A DNA stretch of 64,000 nt from Dipteris shenzhenensis (taxonomy: Eukaryota; Polypodiophyta; Polypodiopsida; Gleicheniales), in the NCBI GenBank assembly GCA_047967505.1, contig CM106538.1, one strand, 5' to 3'. Position numbers and translations under genes: made by a program. Positions 12,463-24,014 of this stretch are shown piece by piece. The notes beneath the pieces are model-generated. The model saw nothing but the letters and a program-made list of their open reading frames with translations. It was not told where the DNA came from and searched no databases. Position 1 is the stretch's first letter; the number at the start of each line of letters is the position of its first letter.

Positions 12463-12855
12463 TTCTTACACTTATTATTGAAAGAATATATATGTATTCT
12501 TTCGATTTTATGTGCATGAACTTTTAAGTATTCACATTCTTACACTTGCTTTTGAACGAACATTTTTTATTCTTTCAATAGTATGTGAAAGAGTGTTTTG
12601 TAATTTGTATTCTTCATCTGATAAAGTTACATTCTTTCACTTACTCTTGAATGAATATATTTATTCTTTCAAATGAATGTGAATGGATTTTTGCAATTTG
12701 CACTCCATGAATTTGAGTTCTTACACTTGTTATTGAAAGAATATATATGTATTCTTTTACTTTTATGTGTATGAACTCTTAAGTATACACATTCTTACAC
12801 TTTCTTTTAAATGAATATTTTTTATTCTTCCAATAGTATGTGAATGAATGTTTTG
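12463..12855 (+). repeat. 255-bp tandem repeat, about 1.5 copies
   Basis: The segment beginning TTCTTACACTT at 12463 recurs at 12718 with most of the next 135 bp conserved, including GAAAGAATATATATGTATTC, then TTAAGTAT and ACACATTCTTACACTT. Within each unit the motif (T)CTTACACTT followed by an ATGAATAT-type box repeats at about 80-130 bp, so the array is itself built of shorter diverged repeats. AT-rich and non-coding. Confidence 0.8.
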
Positions 12856-13367
12856 GGGTCATTGTTTGCTTGGGTGTAGCCATTTTTAGTGAGGTTCAGG
12901 GAATTCTCCGCATATAGGTATCTTGCATTACCCACATAAAGTATGCATTGCTCAACAGAATTCGGCAAAATTTTTCTTCAAGTTGTAGTACACATTACAA
13001 CTTGAACATAAGACCAAAAAATTATGGAATAAGGATTTTTAATGAGACGATTAAATCATTACAAGTGTTATGTTACATGTGAAGCATGCATCCTGAAGAC
13101 TATAGGAAATAGCAATTTATTCAATAACGTCAAAATTTTGTTCTGTAAATACACGCAACCAAGTAATCATTCAAAAGTACACTACGTGAGCTTCAACCCA
13201 AGGACACACCCAAATGAGAACATTAGGCATGGATTAACGGGCCTTAGATGTTGTGCTAAAGTGATGCACACCCATTTTAGGGCACGCTCCATAACTTTTT
13301 TTGATTTGTTGAAAACCAAAACGGATTGAAAATTTGGAATTCAAACTATGGGACTTCTACATGGTGG
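12856..13367. other. Intergenic, nothing recognised
   Basis: About 510 bp between the tandem repeat and the left LTR. One 95-codon open frame (13042-13329) has no recognisable motif and a composition like its surroundings. I see no promoter, RNA gene or repeat here. Confidence 0.5.
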
Positions 13368-14510
13368 TGTGACGCCAACATAGATATCTTTTATTTTGCA
13401 TTGTATTGCTTTTCTCTATGTTTGACAAGAGTGTGAGTATCAAGTGATAGCCTAGTCGCTCTCACTTATTTCTATTTTCTAAGATATTGTATGCGATTGA
13501 GACGAGGAGTGGAATGGATCACTATAAATACCATGTAATGATAAATACCTTGGTATGGGGTAAGAGTTATTTGTGTATGGGATATTATGGGGATTTTAGA
13601 AAATATGTAGAGTGAGTCATATAAAGAGTGGGTCTTATGTCCATGTGTTCCAATAATGTAAGAGATATCACATGCCAAGTATGTGGAAGGCATGTGGGGG
13701 AATGTGGAGTCAAGAGGAATTGAGAAATCCATCTAGAATTCCTATGTAGAATAAGGAGGATGTGGACATTTGGAAAAGAGAGCATCCCTATGGGCTCCAT
13801 ATAGGGAGACTCTTGACTTTTTCAATATTTTAAGAGTCTTGAGCATCTTTTGATGGGACACATGTCAAGAGTAGCCAAAAATGACATGGAAGGTGACATA
13901 CAGGCTTATGTGATTGATGGGGAAAGGAATCTAAAGACAACAACTGTAAATGGGTAAAGGAGGGTGACAAAATCTCTATAAAAGGAGCCCTTCTCTCCCT
14001 TGTTCAACATCTGTTCCATCATTTAGCCTCATACTGTTGTAGCTCTAGTATCTTCAAGCCTCTTCTAGGAGCCTTCTCTCTCCCTCTTGTAGATATCCTC
14101 TTACGTAGACTCTTGAGTCCATATCTCTCTAGTTCATCCTCTCTCTATGAGTAGTCTTGGAGGTCTTGCTCCCTCTTGTATGTATGAAGCATCTTCTTCT
14201 CCCTTGACTTTGTAGTATTTTGAGTTGCATTTGAGTGGAGTCTCACTCTATTGGAAATGAAGGTCACCTTAGATTACTTCTCTTCAGTCTTCTCTCTTTC
14301 CATTGTTCTCTTCTTCCTTTAAAAGTCTTTAAAGTGCTTCTTACTCGGCCCCTCATTGTGTGCACATGGTCCACAGGTTTCCCGAGCCACGAAGGGCATC
14401 CTTTCCTCTATCCTAGGAGACCGTTATGGGTTTTGGATCATTGATAAAGTCTAAGCATGGAGGGACTATTCTCCCAAGTCGGCACCAGTAGAAGGGGCGT
14501 GTGTTTTTCA
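13368..14510 (+). repeat. Left (5') LTR of the Ty3/gypsy element
   Basis: Starts TGTGACGCC and aligns along its length with 24015-25143, with scattered mismatches and small indels. Similarity fades just after TGTGTGTTT near 14503; a terminal CA at 14509-14510 is the likely end. A TATA box, TATAAAAG, lies at 13977-13984 about 610 bp into the LTR and is conserved in the other copy, marking the probable Pol II start. The block CAAGTCGGCACCAG near the end resembles plant gypsy primer-binding sites, but it is present in both copies, so it probably lies inside the LTR. Confidence 0.85.
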
Positions 14511-15979
14511 TGACTGTTTGACCCCTTGTTAGTGTTTTGCTCATACTTTTTTGCTTAGTGGTCCGATTTTCATGAAACTTATATCAACAAGAATCTCTCT
14601 TTAAGGAGCATCTCGTTGGTTAATTAGATCTTATATGTGATATAGAACAAAAAAGTTATGAGACTCTGTGTTGGATAGTTTGTGTTTGGGACAGTTTTTA
14701 CTGCCGTCCCCTTAACTGTCCATATCTTTTCGACTGCTTCTCTATTTCTTATGAAACTTATATTAGTGCGAAGACCATTCTAGATGCATCTCTACATGCA
14801 TTTTAATCTTTGATGTCATGTCTCTACTAAAAGTTATAGGCCTCTGTGTCTAATAAAAGTTTGCAGAGTGCTTTGAGCTAGTTGTAGAGGTATCTATGAA
14901 GGAGGTGCAATGTTTCCCTGGAACCTACCCATCCAACCCAACCAGCCCCTTCAAACTCCTAGATATATATCATTTCATGTCATGTTGAGTCACAAGATCT
15001 TCTTTCAACAACGTATGACTCTTCTCTTTGGCGCAGACCGGCTTGCTGCTGCTGGATCATGGCCTCCACTGATCCTTTCCTTCTCCCTATGCTAGAGGAC
15101 ACCATCACGGGCTGTTACCATATTCATTATCATCTAAGGGATGAAAGTATGGTATGGTCTCTTGGCATGAAAGATTTGTTTTATTTCCCTTTTTTCAGTG
15201 ATATAAAAATCTCTGTCACTCAGTTTGAAAGTAGCAAGAAGCGAAGAGGTGCGTGAAGTTTATTACCCCCAACTTCATGTCACATATTTTGGTGGAGACG
15301 TTGGGTACAGATTCATCCCACCATACTAAATGGTCTCGGGTGTAGTGGATTACATGTTATGCCTAGTATAGGCATGTGTTTCTGATGTGATAAAGAGGAT
15401 GCCTGGAAGAACTCCATTAGAAGGGATTGTAACCCATTAAAGAGAACTAGAAGATTGTGAAGGTGATGCTCAAGCTATTCACACGGTCATCATGATCATA
15501 TCCTTTATGTTTGCACTCTTGAATATGTTGGTAAATTGACAATGCTGTTAGGCAAAATGATAGGTTGTGGATTAATTCATGCACTGTCAGCTTGGTGTGA
15601 AGAAGAGTTGAGTCTATGGGTGGTTTTTGACTATAATAGTGGAGTGGTGGTTCTCAATGCTTTCAACTTCTTTTGCTATGCAAATGATGAAGAGTACAAT
15701 ATCTTGAAGCTGTTATGGGCACTTCCAATTGTGAGAAGGGTGATTCTTGAATGCATCTATACATAATGGTTTCACGGTGTTGCTTGATGACTTATTTTTG
15801 AAGATTTGGTTGAGGATCACATTGTGGAGGGTTTTCAGCAAGTGGTTACACATAATAAGTTGGTCTTGGTATACTAAGGCACTCTGTGGGAGATTGTTTG
15901 GATCTTGCTTGGGATATTGTTTGGATCTTGGTGTTTCCTTTTCGTGTTTCATCATCGTGAAGATTCTAGTGTTTTGAGG
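14511..15979 (+). other. 5' leader of the Ty3/gypsy element
   Basis: A long stretch between the left LTR and the first gag traces. It has no intact frame. The segment 14999-15282 recurs at 34615-34890 with high similarity, including GATCCTTTCCTTCTCCCTATG and GTTTATTACCCCCAACTTCATG. The rest (14520-14990) is unique in the window. Long untranslated leaders are usual in Tat-type elements. Confidence 0.6.
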
Positions 15980-16860
15980 GACCCAAGGGGAAGATCCAGA
16001 GTCTTATCTTTGGGAATTTGTTCGAGGCTGCCAGCTTTTGGGATGGTCCATCAAGGATCGAGTGGAGATTTTGCCCAATTTTCTTGAAGGTGTAGCCTTA
16101 AGTTAGCATGAGGCCTTGCCAGTAGACTCTACCAAGGAGGACTCGGACTAACTTGTGGCTGCAATGATGCAGAGATTTGGGGCAATGAAGTCACAAAATG
16201 CTTTGATGTTGCAATTGGGCCGGTTATATCAAGGAGAGGGTGAGATGGTCTTTGCATTGGCAATTCGACATGAAGCTTGAAAGGGCAACTTTGCAAGCTA
16301 TGACATTTGCATCATTAGCTCCTCAAAGTCTCTCAGGGAGGATGAAGCACTTAGAGATGAGAAAATTTGTGATGGAATGTAGCCTCGTCTTCGCTCATAA
16401 GTGACGAGGAAAGATCCAATGACATACGTGGAGGCGCTTCACATTGTGACCAAGAAAGACGCTTCATAGAAATCGAATCCTCTTTTGTGTCTTCAACAGC
16501 TTCAACTTCTAAGGTGGAGGTAATGGGCACTCATCAGGTACCAAAGTCCTCTGAGTTAGACCACAATATCTCCCAATTGACGGTAGAGTTTGTTGATTCG
16601 AAATTGCATTTGGTTAATGCACGATAACCTAGAGCACCCAAGAGTGAGGATAGGCCTTGAGATAAGAGTGGGGTCACTTGCTATGGATGTAATGAAAAAG
16701 GTCACTATCGCCTTGAGTGTCCTAGATTGAGAAAGAAAGAAGAAAAACAAGTATCCTTGATAGAAGCTTCTTCAGGGGATGAGGAAAGAGAGGTAATGAT
16801 GGCTAAATGGGGTGTGGTAAAGCAAAAGAAGAAGAAGAAAGCAAGGAAGAAGTAGATGAG
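15980..16860 (+). pseudogene. gag: gag relic of the Ty3/gypsy element
   Basis: Frame-broken traces of a capsid region are followed by a zinc knuckle at 16679-16719 reading CYGCNEKGHYRLEC, which fits C-X2-C-X4-H-X4-C exactly. The knuckle is the nucleocapsid RNA-binding motif. Acidic and basic tracts follow at 16790-17090 (many Glu, Lys codons). Multiple stops and frameshifts precede the knuckle, so no full Gag is encoded. Confidence 0.75.
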
Positions 16861-17149
16861 GAAGATCAGGAAGAGGAACACCTTAGTAAGAAAAAGAAGG
16901 CATCTAGAAGGAGAATTAGCCAGTTAGACTTTCCTTTAGGAAAAGGCATTGGAAGCTATGACTTGTTGTTTGACCTTAAAGAAAAGGAAGCTCATATCAC
17001 CTTTGGTCAATTACTTGCTTTGTCTCCAAAACTACAGAAAGAATGGGGAAAGCTAGCAAGCACAAGGGTGTCAAAGAAGAAAAAAAAAGAAAAGTGTCAT
17101 TCTTGTTGTTTAAAAGGTAGATATAGATGTTGGTAATGATGTACCTATG

Positions 17150-18716
17150 GTTGATATGGTCATTGATGGTCAAGTGATTTATAATGTTTACATTGATGGA
17201 GGTGCATCGATTAATGTCATGAGTGAGAAGACCATGATAGAGCTGATTTAAAATAATATAGTACTACCTCTCCTTATCTCATCAAATTGGCTGACAACAC
17301 TAGGGTAAATACCTTGGGAGTTGTGAAGTAGAAGTGGATGTATGTGGAATTTTTGCGATGACTACTTTCTCAGGTGATCCCTACCAAGCTAGATGCACAT
17401 GCCTATCCATTGATTTTGGGAAGGCCTTGGCTACACAAGTTGAAATTTGTTCAAAAGTGGGATACTGGAGAATTGATTTTGTAGAAAAATGATAAGAAGG
17501 TGCACTACAACATCAGAAGTTGCAAAAAGGAAGTTGTCAAGGAGGAGTCTTCAACATCAGAGAGTTCAAGATCTGACTTAATCGATGAAGAAGAAGAGAC
17601 AGGGTGTAGCTCTGAGGAGTCCAGCTCAGAGGGTGAGGTGGAAGGAGTGGCCTTTGGTCTTTGTCTTGGTGCTAATCGGGATGAGTTAGGAGGGAACAAG
17701 GTAGTGGTACAAGAAGATCTTGCAAAGACACTTCACGTGGAGGATGTGGAGCACACTAAATGACAACAATGCAATGAAGAGCTTCTTGGTGATTCTCTAT
17801 TAGGTAGTGAGAAGCTCCAATACTTAGATATGTTAGATGATTTCCCATATCTCTTTGCAACAAGCTATTCACAGGTTTCGACCAATCTCTCTTATGGAGA
17901 ACAAGATTGAGATGAAGCTAGAAAACAAGCCATTTGTGCAACACTTAAGGCGGGGTGATCCAAGCTGAGGCACTAAAGAAAGAAGTAACACAACTACTTG
18001 AGGCTGGATTCATCTTTCTTGTTGATGATTCAGAATGGATATCTCATGTAGTTGTCGCACCGAAGAAAGGAAATAAGTAGCAGGTTTGTGTGGACTTTCA
18101 TCCTTTGAATGCATGCAGTAAGAGGGATCATTTTCCTTTGGCATTCCAAGACAAAATACTAGACCAAGTAGCAGGGCATGAGATGTATTCTGTATGTGAT
18201 GGGTATTCTAGGTACTTTCAAATTCACATTAGGGAGGAAGATCAAAAGAAGACATCATTTGTCACACCTTGTGGAGTATTTGCTTATAGAGTGATGCCTT
18301 TTGGGTTGACCAATGCACCAGCTACATTTTAAAGGTTCATGAGAGTTAAGCACTTGATCCTAACTTGGGAAACTTCATAAGGGTGTTTTTGGATGATTTT
18401 TACATTTATTCTTGGTGCATAGACTATATGGAGAAGTTAAAGATGGCCTTAGCCAAGATTGATGAAGCAAAAGGGTGTCTAAATCCTAGCAAGTGTCATT
18501 TGGATCAAACAAAAGTAGTTTTATTGGGGCATATTATGTCTAAAGAAGGCTTGCAAATGGATCCTGACAAGGTTCAAGCAATCGTGTCATTGCCAAATCC
18601 TAGCAGTGTGACTGGTGTTCACGTAGAACTGTAGGAAAGAGCAAGTATTATAAATGCTTTTGTGACGATTTCATAGAGAAAAGGAATTTCTTTCCAATGG
18701 GGTGTGGAGCAACAAG
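17150..18716 (+). pseudogene. pol: Protease and reverse transcriptase relic (upstream half of pol)
   Basis: An aspartic-protease trace reads YIDGGAS near 17185-17205, where the family has D-S/T-G-A. After a low-similarity stretch, reverse transcriptase runs from about 17970. Recognisable motifs are VVAPKKGNK, VCVDFHPLN, YSRYFQIHI, TPCGVFAYRVMPFGLTNAP and VFLDDFYIY, so the catalytic FLDD box keeps both aspartates. In-frame stops interrupt at the KGNK motif, after NAPATF and near 18634. Coding stops at 18716, where the hAT element was inserted, and resumes at 21794. Confidence 0.85.
18709..18716 (+). repeat. Left target-site duplication of the hAT element
   Basis: GCAACAAG directly precedes the CAGAG terminus and matches GCAATAGG (21786-21793) after the other end at six of eight positions. 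Eight bases is the hAT-typical duplication length. Confidence 0.7.
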
Positions 18717-19039
18717 CAGAGATTATGTTAACATAATATCATAAATGTGAAAATGTTATTAACATTGCATACTTACATTGTAAACTCACGTTAATAATGT
18801 GTGTATTATCGTAATCAATCAACCGATAGACCAGCTATTTAATTATCCCACTGGGCTATTGCAATAGCCTGGAGGGCCCCGTCGAGAGATGATTAAATCT
18901 CGATGGGCTTCCTTAATACATAATATAAATGTCCCTAGATTTGGAGAAGCATGTAGAGATAGCTCCTTGGACAGTACACCCTTGCTAAGGCTTGGTTGTT
19001 CACTATTCTTAGAACTAAGCTCTAAAATGATTTGTTGAT

Positions 19040-19535
19040 TGGGCCATTTTTCCTACTCTTGGGCTATGTTGGTCCCTGATACAGACATTTCTTTAGAGTG
19101 TTGATGAGACCTGTCTTGTTGTGCGGATTGGGCTATTTGTCCTTTGTTGGGCAAGGGCAACAGTCCATGATACGTATCATTGCAAGGACCTTCAACACTC
19201 AGTTTGTTAATTGTAGAGTTTGTGTTTAGGTATTTGGGCCATTTGTCCTTTGGGCAAGAGTATTCCTAATATCTATCCTCACGTGTTGCTTGTGATTGTA
19301 TGTTATTTGTTGTGTATTGTGGGCTACTAGTCCTATCATTGGGCAGTAGTGGTCCTCGTGTGATGTTTATGACATAGGTATTATGCAGTGGATCTTGGGT
19401 TAGTTGTCCTATAGTGAGTTGGGCAAAACTAATCCTTGAGGAGGCCATTCATCTTAGTTGTATTTGTGTTTTGTTGTGTGGTTGACTTTTGGGCATTGTG
19501 TCCTATTCTGGGTAGTATATGTCCTAAAGAAAAGC
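19040..19535 (+). repeat. Degenerate TTGGGC...GTCCT repeats inside the hAT element
   Basis: Variants of TTGGGCYATTTGTCCT followed by TTGGGCAA and a second TCCT box recur about six times between 19040 and 19535, at spacings of roughly 75-110 bp (for example near 19041, 19127, 19225, 19320, 19400 and 19490). The array lies between the left terminus and the transposase traces. It could hold sub-terminal transposase-binding sites or be a captured minisatellite. Confidence 0.6.
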
Positions 19536-19977
19536 TCACTATTGTGTTATTATTTTTGAATCATGTGTATCTTGTATTGTTAAGTTTGTGTTGTAGCCTG
19601 TGTGCATGTATTTTTCAATGATAGTTTTTATATAGGACCACATGTGAAGACAATAGAGAGGCTTTCAAATTATACATTGGTAACTCCAGAGAGAAGATTA
19701 TTGACTGCTACGAGGTCTCAGGTATGCAAAATCTTATGTTTTTTTAACTTTGTAGTGTTTTAATATTTAGAGTATATGTAAGTGCTATTGCCTATTGGTT
19801 TTGTAAAATGTTAGTTTAGTATTTCATTGTTGCATGTTCATATTGTAAACTCTATGAAATATGAGTTAATTGCTTAAATGTGTTCATGGAAAATTATGTG
19901 ATAAAGGTTGATGTAAAAGATGTAGAATCCTTAGTCATTATTACAAGTTAGAAGTTATTTACTCTCGTGAGGGATTT

Positions 19978-21440
19978 GTGATAATTAGGCCTTATACTAG
20001 AACAAAGGAATCAATGGAAGATGGTACAGATCCTAGTTTAGTGCAAGTCAGCCATGCTCGTTCACAAGGCTCTAGACCACAAGCAACACTTACGGAGTCT
20101 AATCCTAGTCAAAAAACACAAAGCAAAAAGTTGCCCGGTGTTGAGTGGCAATTTGTCAATAACTTAAATGGCAAATATTATGACTGGGTGTGCAAATACT
20201 ATAAAGTACAAAAGAGTGGTAGATCACTTCTTTGGCAGTAATCTCAAGTCAATAGGAAAATGCACCTATCTAGGCAGAGACTGGCTACAAGGCTTAGGGA
20301 AGAAATAGCTAAGGAAGAAAAGAAGAAAGGGCATCATCGAGGAACAAGGCTTGGCAATGCTTTTGCATGCACAAACACATCATGTGATCAATGTGGCCAG
20401 TGGGATGCACATTGATTTAGATAGAATAGATCTTGAAATAGAGATCGAATCAAATGTTTCATAGGCCAATATACATGTAACTGAAAGGATGCATGAAAAT
20501 AAAAATCTGAGTTCATCTCAAACACCTTCTTCAGTGATGAGGCAAACATCCTTGCGTGAAAGCTTTCGAGGGCCTTTGTTGGAAGATGCATAGTATGCAC
20601 TTGCAAAGGCAATATTATTCATAGGATCATCATTGTGGATGGTAGACAAGCAACCATGGAAACATGCATGGAAGAAGATTGGTGAATTCGGGGTCCTGGT
20701 TTCACTCCTCCATCTTATCACAATACCAGGCATTCTTTGCTAGACAAATGCTATGAAGAGGTGAAAGAGAGAGTCAACCGAGTAGTCTTAAATAATCTTG
20801 ATCTTTTAGGATGTACAATTGTGAGTGACGGTTGGTCAAATGTACAACGTCACCCTCTCATCAATGTAATGGTTGTCTCACCTTGTGGCGAACACTTTTT
20901 AAGAGATTTTGATAGCTCTGGTCAAATTAAGATGGCGGGCACTAACATAGCATAGGTTATTGTTGATGTTATTAATAGTGTGGGAGCAGTATTTATGGTA
21001 CAAGTGGTGATGGACAATGCAAAAAAATGTCGAGATGCAAGCATAGGACCACGTATATATGCAACTAGTTGCAATACCCACAGCTTGAATTTGGTTCTGT
21101 GGGATTGGCACAAGAGTGATTATACACAGTGGTTCAAGAAGCCTATCGAACATGCTCGAAAAATAGCAAAATTTGTGCTTAATAGACAATGAGACCTTGA
21201 CATCTTTCGACCACATATGAATTCAATGTTAAAGCTACTGGTAGAAACAAGATTTGCTACGCACTTTTATGTTCTTGAGGCTTTGTTGAAAAACAAAGAT
21301 CCTATTAAAGAGACATTCTCATGCACCCTCTATAGAACATGGGAAGAGGTTCAAAAAGAGAGCGTATGAAATAAGAGTGCTGAGATGAAAAAATTAGTTG
21401 AGAAGGACTTGTTCTGGAAGAACGTGGGAGATGCATACCA
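19978..21440 (+). pseudogene. hAT transposase relic (BED and DUF659-like)
   Basis: At 20140-20235 a BED-finger remnant reads VEWQFVN...WVCKYYKVQKSG, with the second cysteine of the usual C-X2-C replaced. From 20737 the frame matches the DUF659-like part of plant hAT transposases: LLDKCYEEVKERVN, IVSDGWSNVQRHPLINVMV, then VVMDNAKKCRDA and ATSCNTHSLNLVLWD, the last matching the family's C-x-x-H-x-L-N/D-L motif. Stops at 20953-20955, at 21190-21192 and near 21367, plus frameshifts around 20250-20730, break it. The C-terminal dimerisation domain is not recognisable. Confidence 0.8.
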
Positions 21441-21793
21441 TGTAATGAAAATAAGATTCAAAATAACATAATGATTAAGGTTTAAATTTTACATGAAGGT
21501 TGAAGGTTGTAGCACAAGTAGGTTGTAGGGAGATGAATGTGAGGGAGCCTACCGCAGGCCTGCCATATAGAATAAATAGCCCGCTGGGCTTTTTGATTAT
21601 CTCGACGGGAAAAGCATATTTCCCAACAGGCCCCAGCGAGATTTTGCCAAATCCTGTCGAGGTTTTTGCAGGTTATCAGGTCACTAACATTGACTTGCTC
21701 TTAATAACATGATGATGTGAAGCTGTTATTAACACATGTTATTAATGTAAAAAAGGCCCGTGATTACGTAACTACTTGAACCCTGGCAATAGG

Positions 21794-22200
21794 AGTCTTT
21801 TCAGCAACTTAAGGAGGCCATGAGTAAGGGCCCAATATTAAAGCCCCCTGATTGGTCCTAAGACTTTTATGTAAATCCAAGTGTATCTTTGCATTCAGTT
21901 GGTGTTGTATTGCTACAAAAAGGAGAGGTAGGTAGAATGAAACCCATCTATTATGCTAGCCAATAGCTTACAAAGGTGGAAACAAGATATGAAGAAATGG
22001 AGCAACAAGCTCTTTCTTTGGTGTTTTCAAACATGAAGTTTTGCTTCTATTTATTGCCTCGATCCTTTTTCTTCCTTACCTATCAGTTTGTATTAGCATA
22101 TCTAGTTCACAAGCCTAATCCTGGGGGAAGATTTACAAAATGGTTGTTAGAGCTTCAGGAGTTCTCTTTCTCTTTTGTCACTAAAAATTACCACTAGGTC
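21794..22200 (+). pseudogene. pol: First RNase H relic of the gypsy pol
   Basis: Continues the reverse transcriptase after the hAT insertion: ESFQQLKEAMSKGPIL, then VGVVLLQKG, PIYYASQ, and ETRYEEMEQQALSLVF, the standard Ty3 RNase H sequence in which the E-R-N-Y-x-x-x-E-x-E-x-L-A motif is recognisable. It ends VHKPNPGGRFTKW and FSFVTKNYH, the junction seen before the second RNase H. In-frame stops occur at 21859 and 21963. Confidence 0.8.
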
Positions 22201-22700
22201 CACTATGGCAGATTTGCTCACAGGACGGGAGGATCTAGTAGAAGAAAATAAATTTAAGGAGGACATTAAGGATGAAAGGGAGACACCACCAGCAACTTTT
22301 GTTTTGTATTTTTATGGGGCTTTAGTCCTTCACGCCAACAAGGAGCCGAGGGGATGGCCTTGATGAATTCTAAAGGGCAAGAGGTATGGGCAAGAGGACA
22401 AGCACTTCTAGGTATCACAACTAATAATGCAGCTAATTATAATGCTTTGATTCTTGGTTTGGAGGGTTGTCTTCAAAGTCACATTAAAGAATTGGAAGTA
22501 AGAGGAGATTCTCAGCTTATTATAAAGCAAATACAAGGGCATTACAAGACAAGAAGTCCTCATTTGAAGGAGCTTAATCAGAAGGCTATGGCACTGTGCA
22601 GTCAGTTTGATTTTTGCACGTTTGTTCCTATAAACAGAAAAGAAAATCAAAGGGCAGATGAGTTAGCTACTCAAGCCATTACAGTACAAGATGGGGGGGT
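22200..22700 (+). pseudogene. Second (plant/archaeal-type) RNase H relic
   Basis: An RNase HI-like fold follows the first one: FYGALVL..., ALMNSKGQEVWARGQAL, TTNNAANYNALILGLEGCL (N-N-x-A-x-Y-x-A-L), LEVRGDSQLIIKQIQG (catalytic G-D-S) and NQRADELATQA (R-A-D-x-L-A). This matches the extra aRNH domain of Tat-lineage elements and of cellular plant RNase H. The expected D-G-S/A at the start reads FYGA, so the first catalytic Asp appears lost. The frame 22354-22827 is open. Confidence 0.85.
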
Positions 22701-22829
22701 GGTTTCTTTGGTAGACATTGAATGGCTTAAACTACAAGATGTTCAAAAATATGTGGAAGAAGGCATGTTTCCTCAAGGGTTAACTCCACAACAAAAGTGG
22801 AGATCAGTAAGGAAGTATTTCCCCTAAAC

Positions 22830-23890
22830 TATTGTTGATGACATTCTTTATAAATTGGGAAAAGGTAAGGTGCTCTGTCTGGTGGTCCATCCCACAGAAA
22901 CTAGGAGAATCCTAGAAATGTGTCATGAATTCTCCAGTCATTTTGCTTCAGCAAGCACAGCTAGGAGAATTCTTAATGCAGGTTACTTTTGGCCACGCCT
23001 CCATAAGGATGTATATGAATGGTGTCAGAGTTGTACAATATGCCAAAAGTTTGAAAGGAAACAGTTGATCCCCGGGCCCTTGAAGCCTATTCCAGCATAT
23101 GGACCTTTTGAGAGGTGGGGGTTGGACTTTGTGGGACCACTCCCTCGTTCATCTCAGGGCAAGCATTATTTATTGGTGGCCACAAATTATGTAACTCGGT
23201 GGCTAGAGGCCAAGGCCATAGTAAATAGCAAGGCAAGCACAGTTGCAAAATTTCTCTTTGACTAAATTTGTTCATGCTTTGGTTGTCCTTTGGAAATTCT
23301 CACTAATGGAGGAACCTCTTTTAGAAATGAACTAATTGAGGATGTGGTGCGTAAGCTAAAGATAAATCATCATACTATCCCCAATGTAATGGATTGGCTG
23401 AGAAAACAAATGGATTGTTGTGCAATTCAATGGGAAAGCTTGTAGACACCAAGAAAAGGCATTGGGATAGGCATTTGGCAGAATTCTTATGGGCTTATAG
23501 AACCACACACAATCTAGCCATTGGGTTTACACCATTCCAACTAGTGTATGGGATAGAAGCCATTTTGCCCATTCAATTGGAGATACATAGTCGTTGCATT
23601 ATTGTTGCAAGAATAGAAGGACAGGAAGATGCCTATACTCAATGCTTGGTACAGTTGGAAGCCTTGGATGAATGCAGATTATAGGCCTAACAAAACTTGA
23701 AAGCTTCTCCAAAAATGCACAAGGCCTGTTTTGGCACCAAATTATGCAAGAAGAAGCATATTGCAAAAGGAGATTTGGTCCTGAGATTTGATAGCCATTT
23801 GGACAAGTGGCTAGACAAAACATTTATTGGCCAATGGGAGGAACTAGGGAGGAAGCATATCGAGTCAAGAAGAAGTTCAGCAGCTTGAGG
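22830..23890 (+). pseudogene. int: Integrase relic of the Ty3/gypsy element
   Basis: The zinc-binding HHCC region reads CHEFSSHFA...YFWPRLHKDV...CQSCTICQK (22920-23045). The catalytic core keeps its first Asp in WGLDFVGPLP (23123). The second reads LTNGGTSFRNE (about 23300) where the family has T-D-N-G, so this Asp is changed to Asn. The Glu region is recognisable as MAEKTNGLLC (23394 on), followed by HLAEFLWAYRTT and TPFQLVYG. Frame changes near 23265 and 23390 break it. Confidence 0.85.
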
Positions 23891-24002
23891 ATGTTGATGG
23901 CATGGCGATACCCGGATGCACCAATGAGTATTGCCTTAAATTCTTCTATGCTTGACCACCTTGAGGGCTAGTAGACCCTCTCTATTACTAGAGAGGATCT
24001 GC

Positions 24003-24014
24003 TCAGGGGAAAGA
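24003..24014 (+). promoter_or_regulatory. Polypurine tract of the Ty3/gypsy element
   Basis: The bases CAGGGGAAAGA (plus a short flank) sit immediately before the right LTR, where plus-strand DNA synthesis is primed in LTR retrotransposons. Position and composition are the evidence. Confidence 0.75.

Larger units (their letters stand above)
18717..21785 (+). mobile_element. hAT DNA transposon nested in the gypsy pol region
   Basis: The left end is CAGAG (18717-18721) and the right end is CCCTG (21781-21785), matching the CAGRG/CYCTG termini typical of hAT elements. It is flanked by an 8-bp target duplication that has drifted: GCAACAAG (18709-18716) and GCAATAGG (21786-21793). Removing 18717-21793 restores the gypsy frame across the RT/RNase H junction (GVEQQ, then ESFQQLK), which independently confirms the boundaries. 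Sub-terminal TTATTAAC/GTTAATAA motifs occur near both ends. Length is 3069 bp. Internal transposase traces are on the plus strand. Confidence 0.85.
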
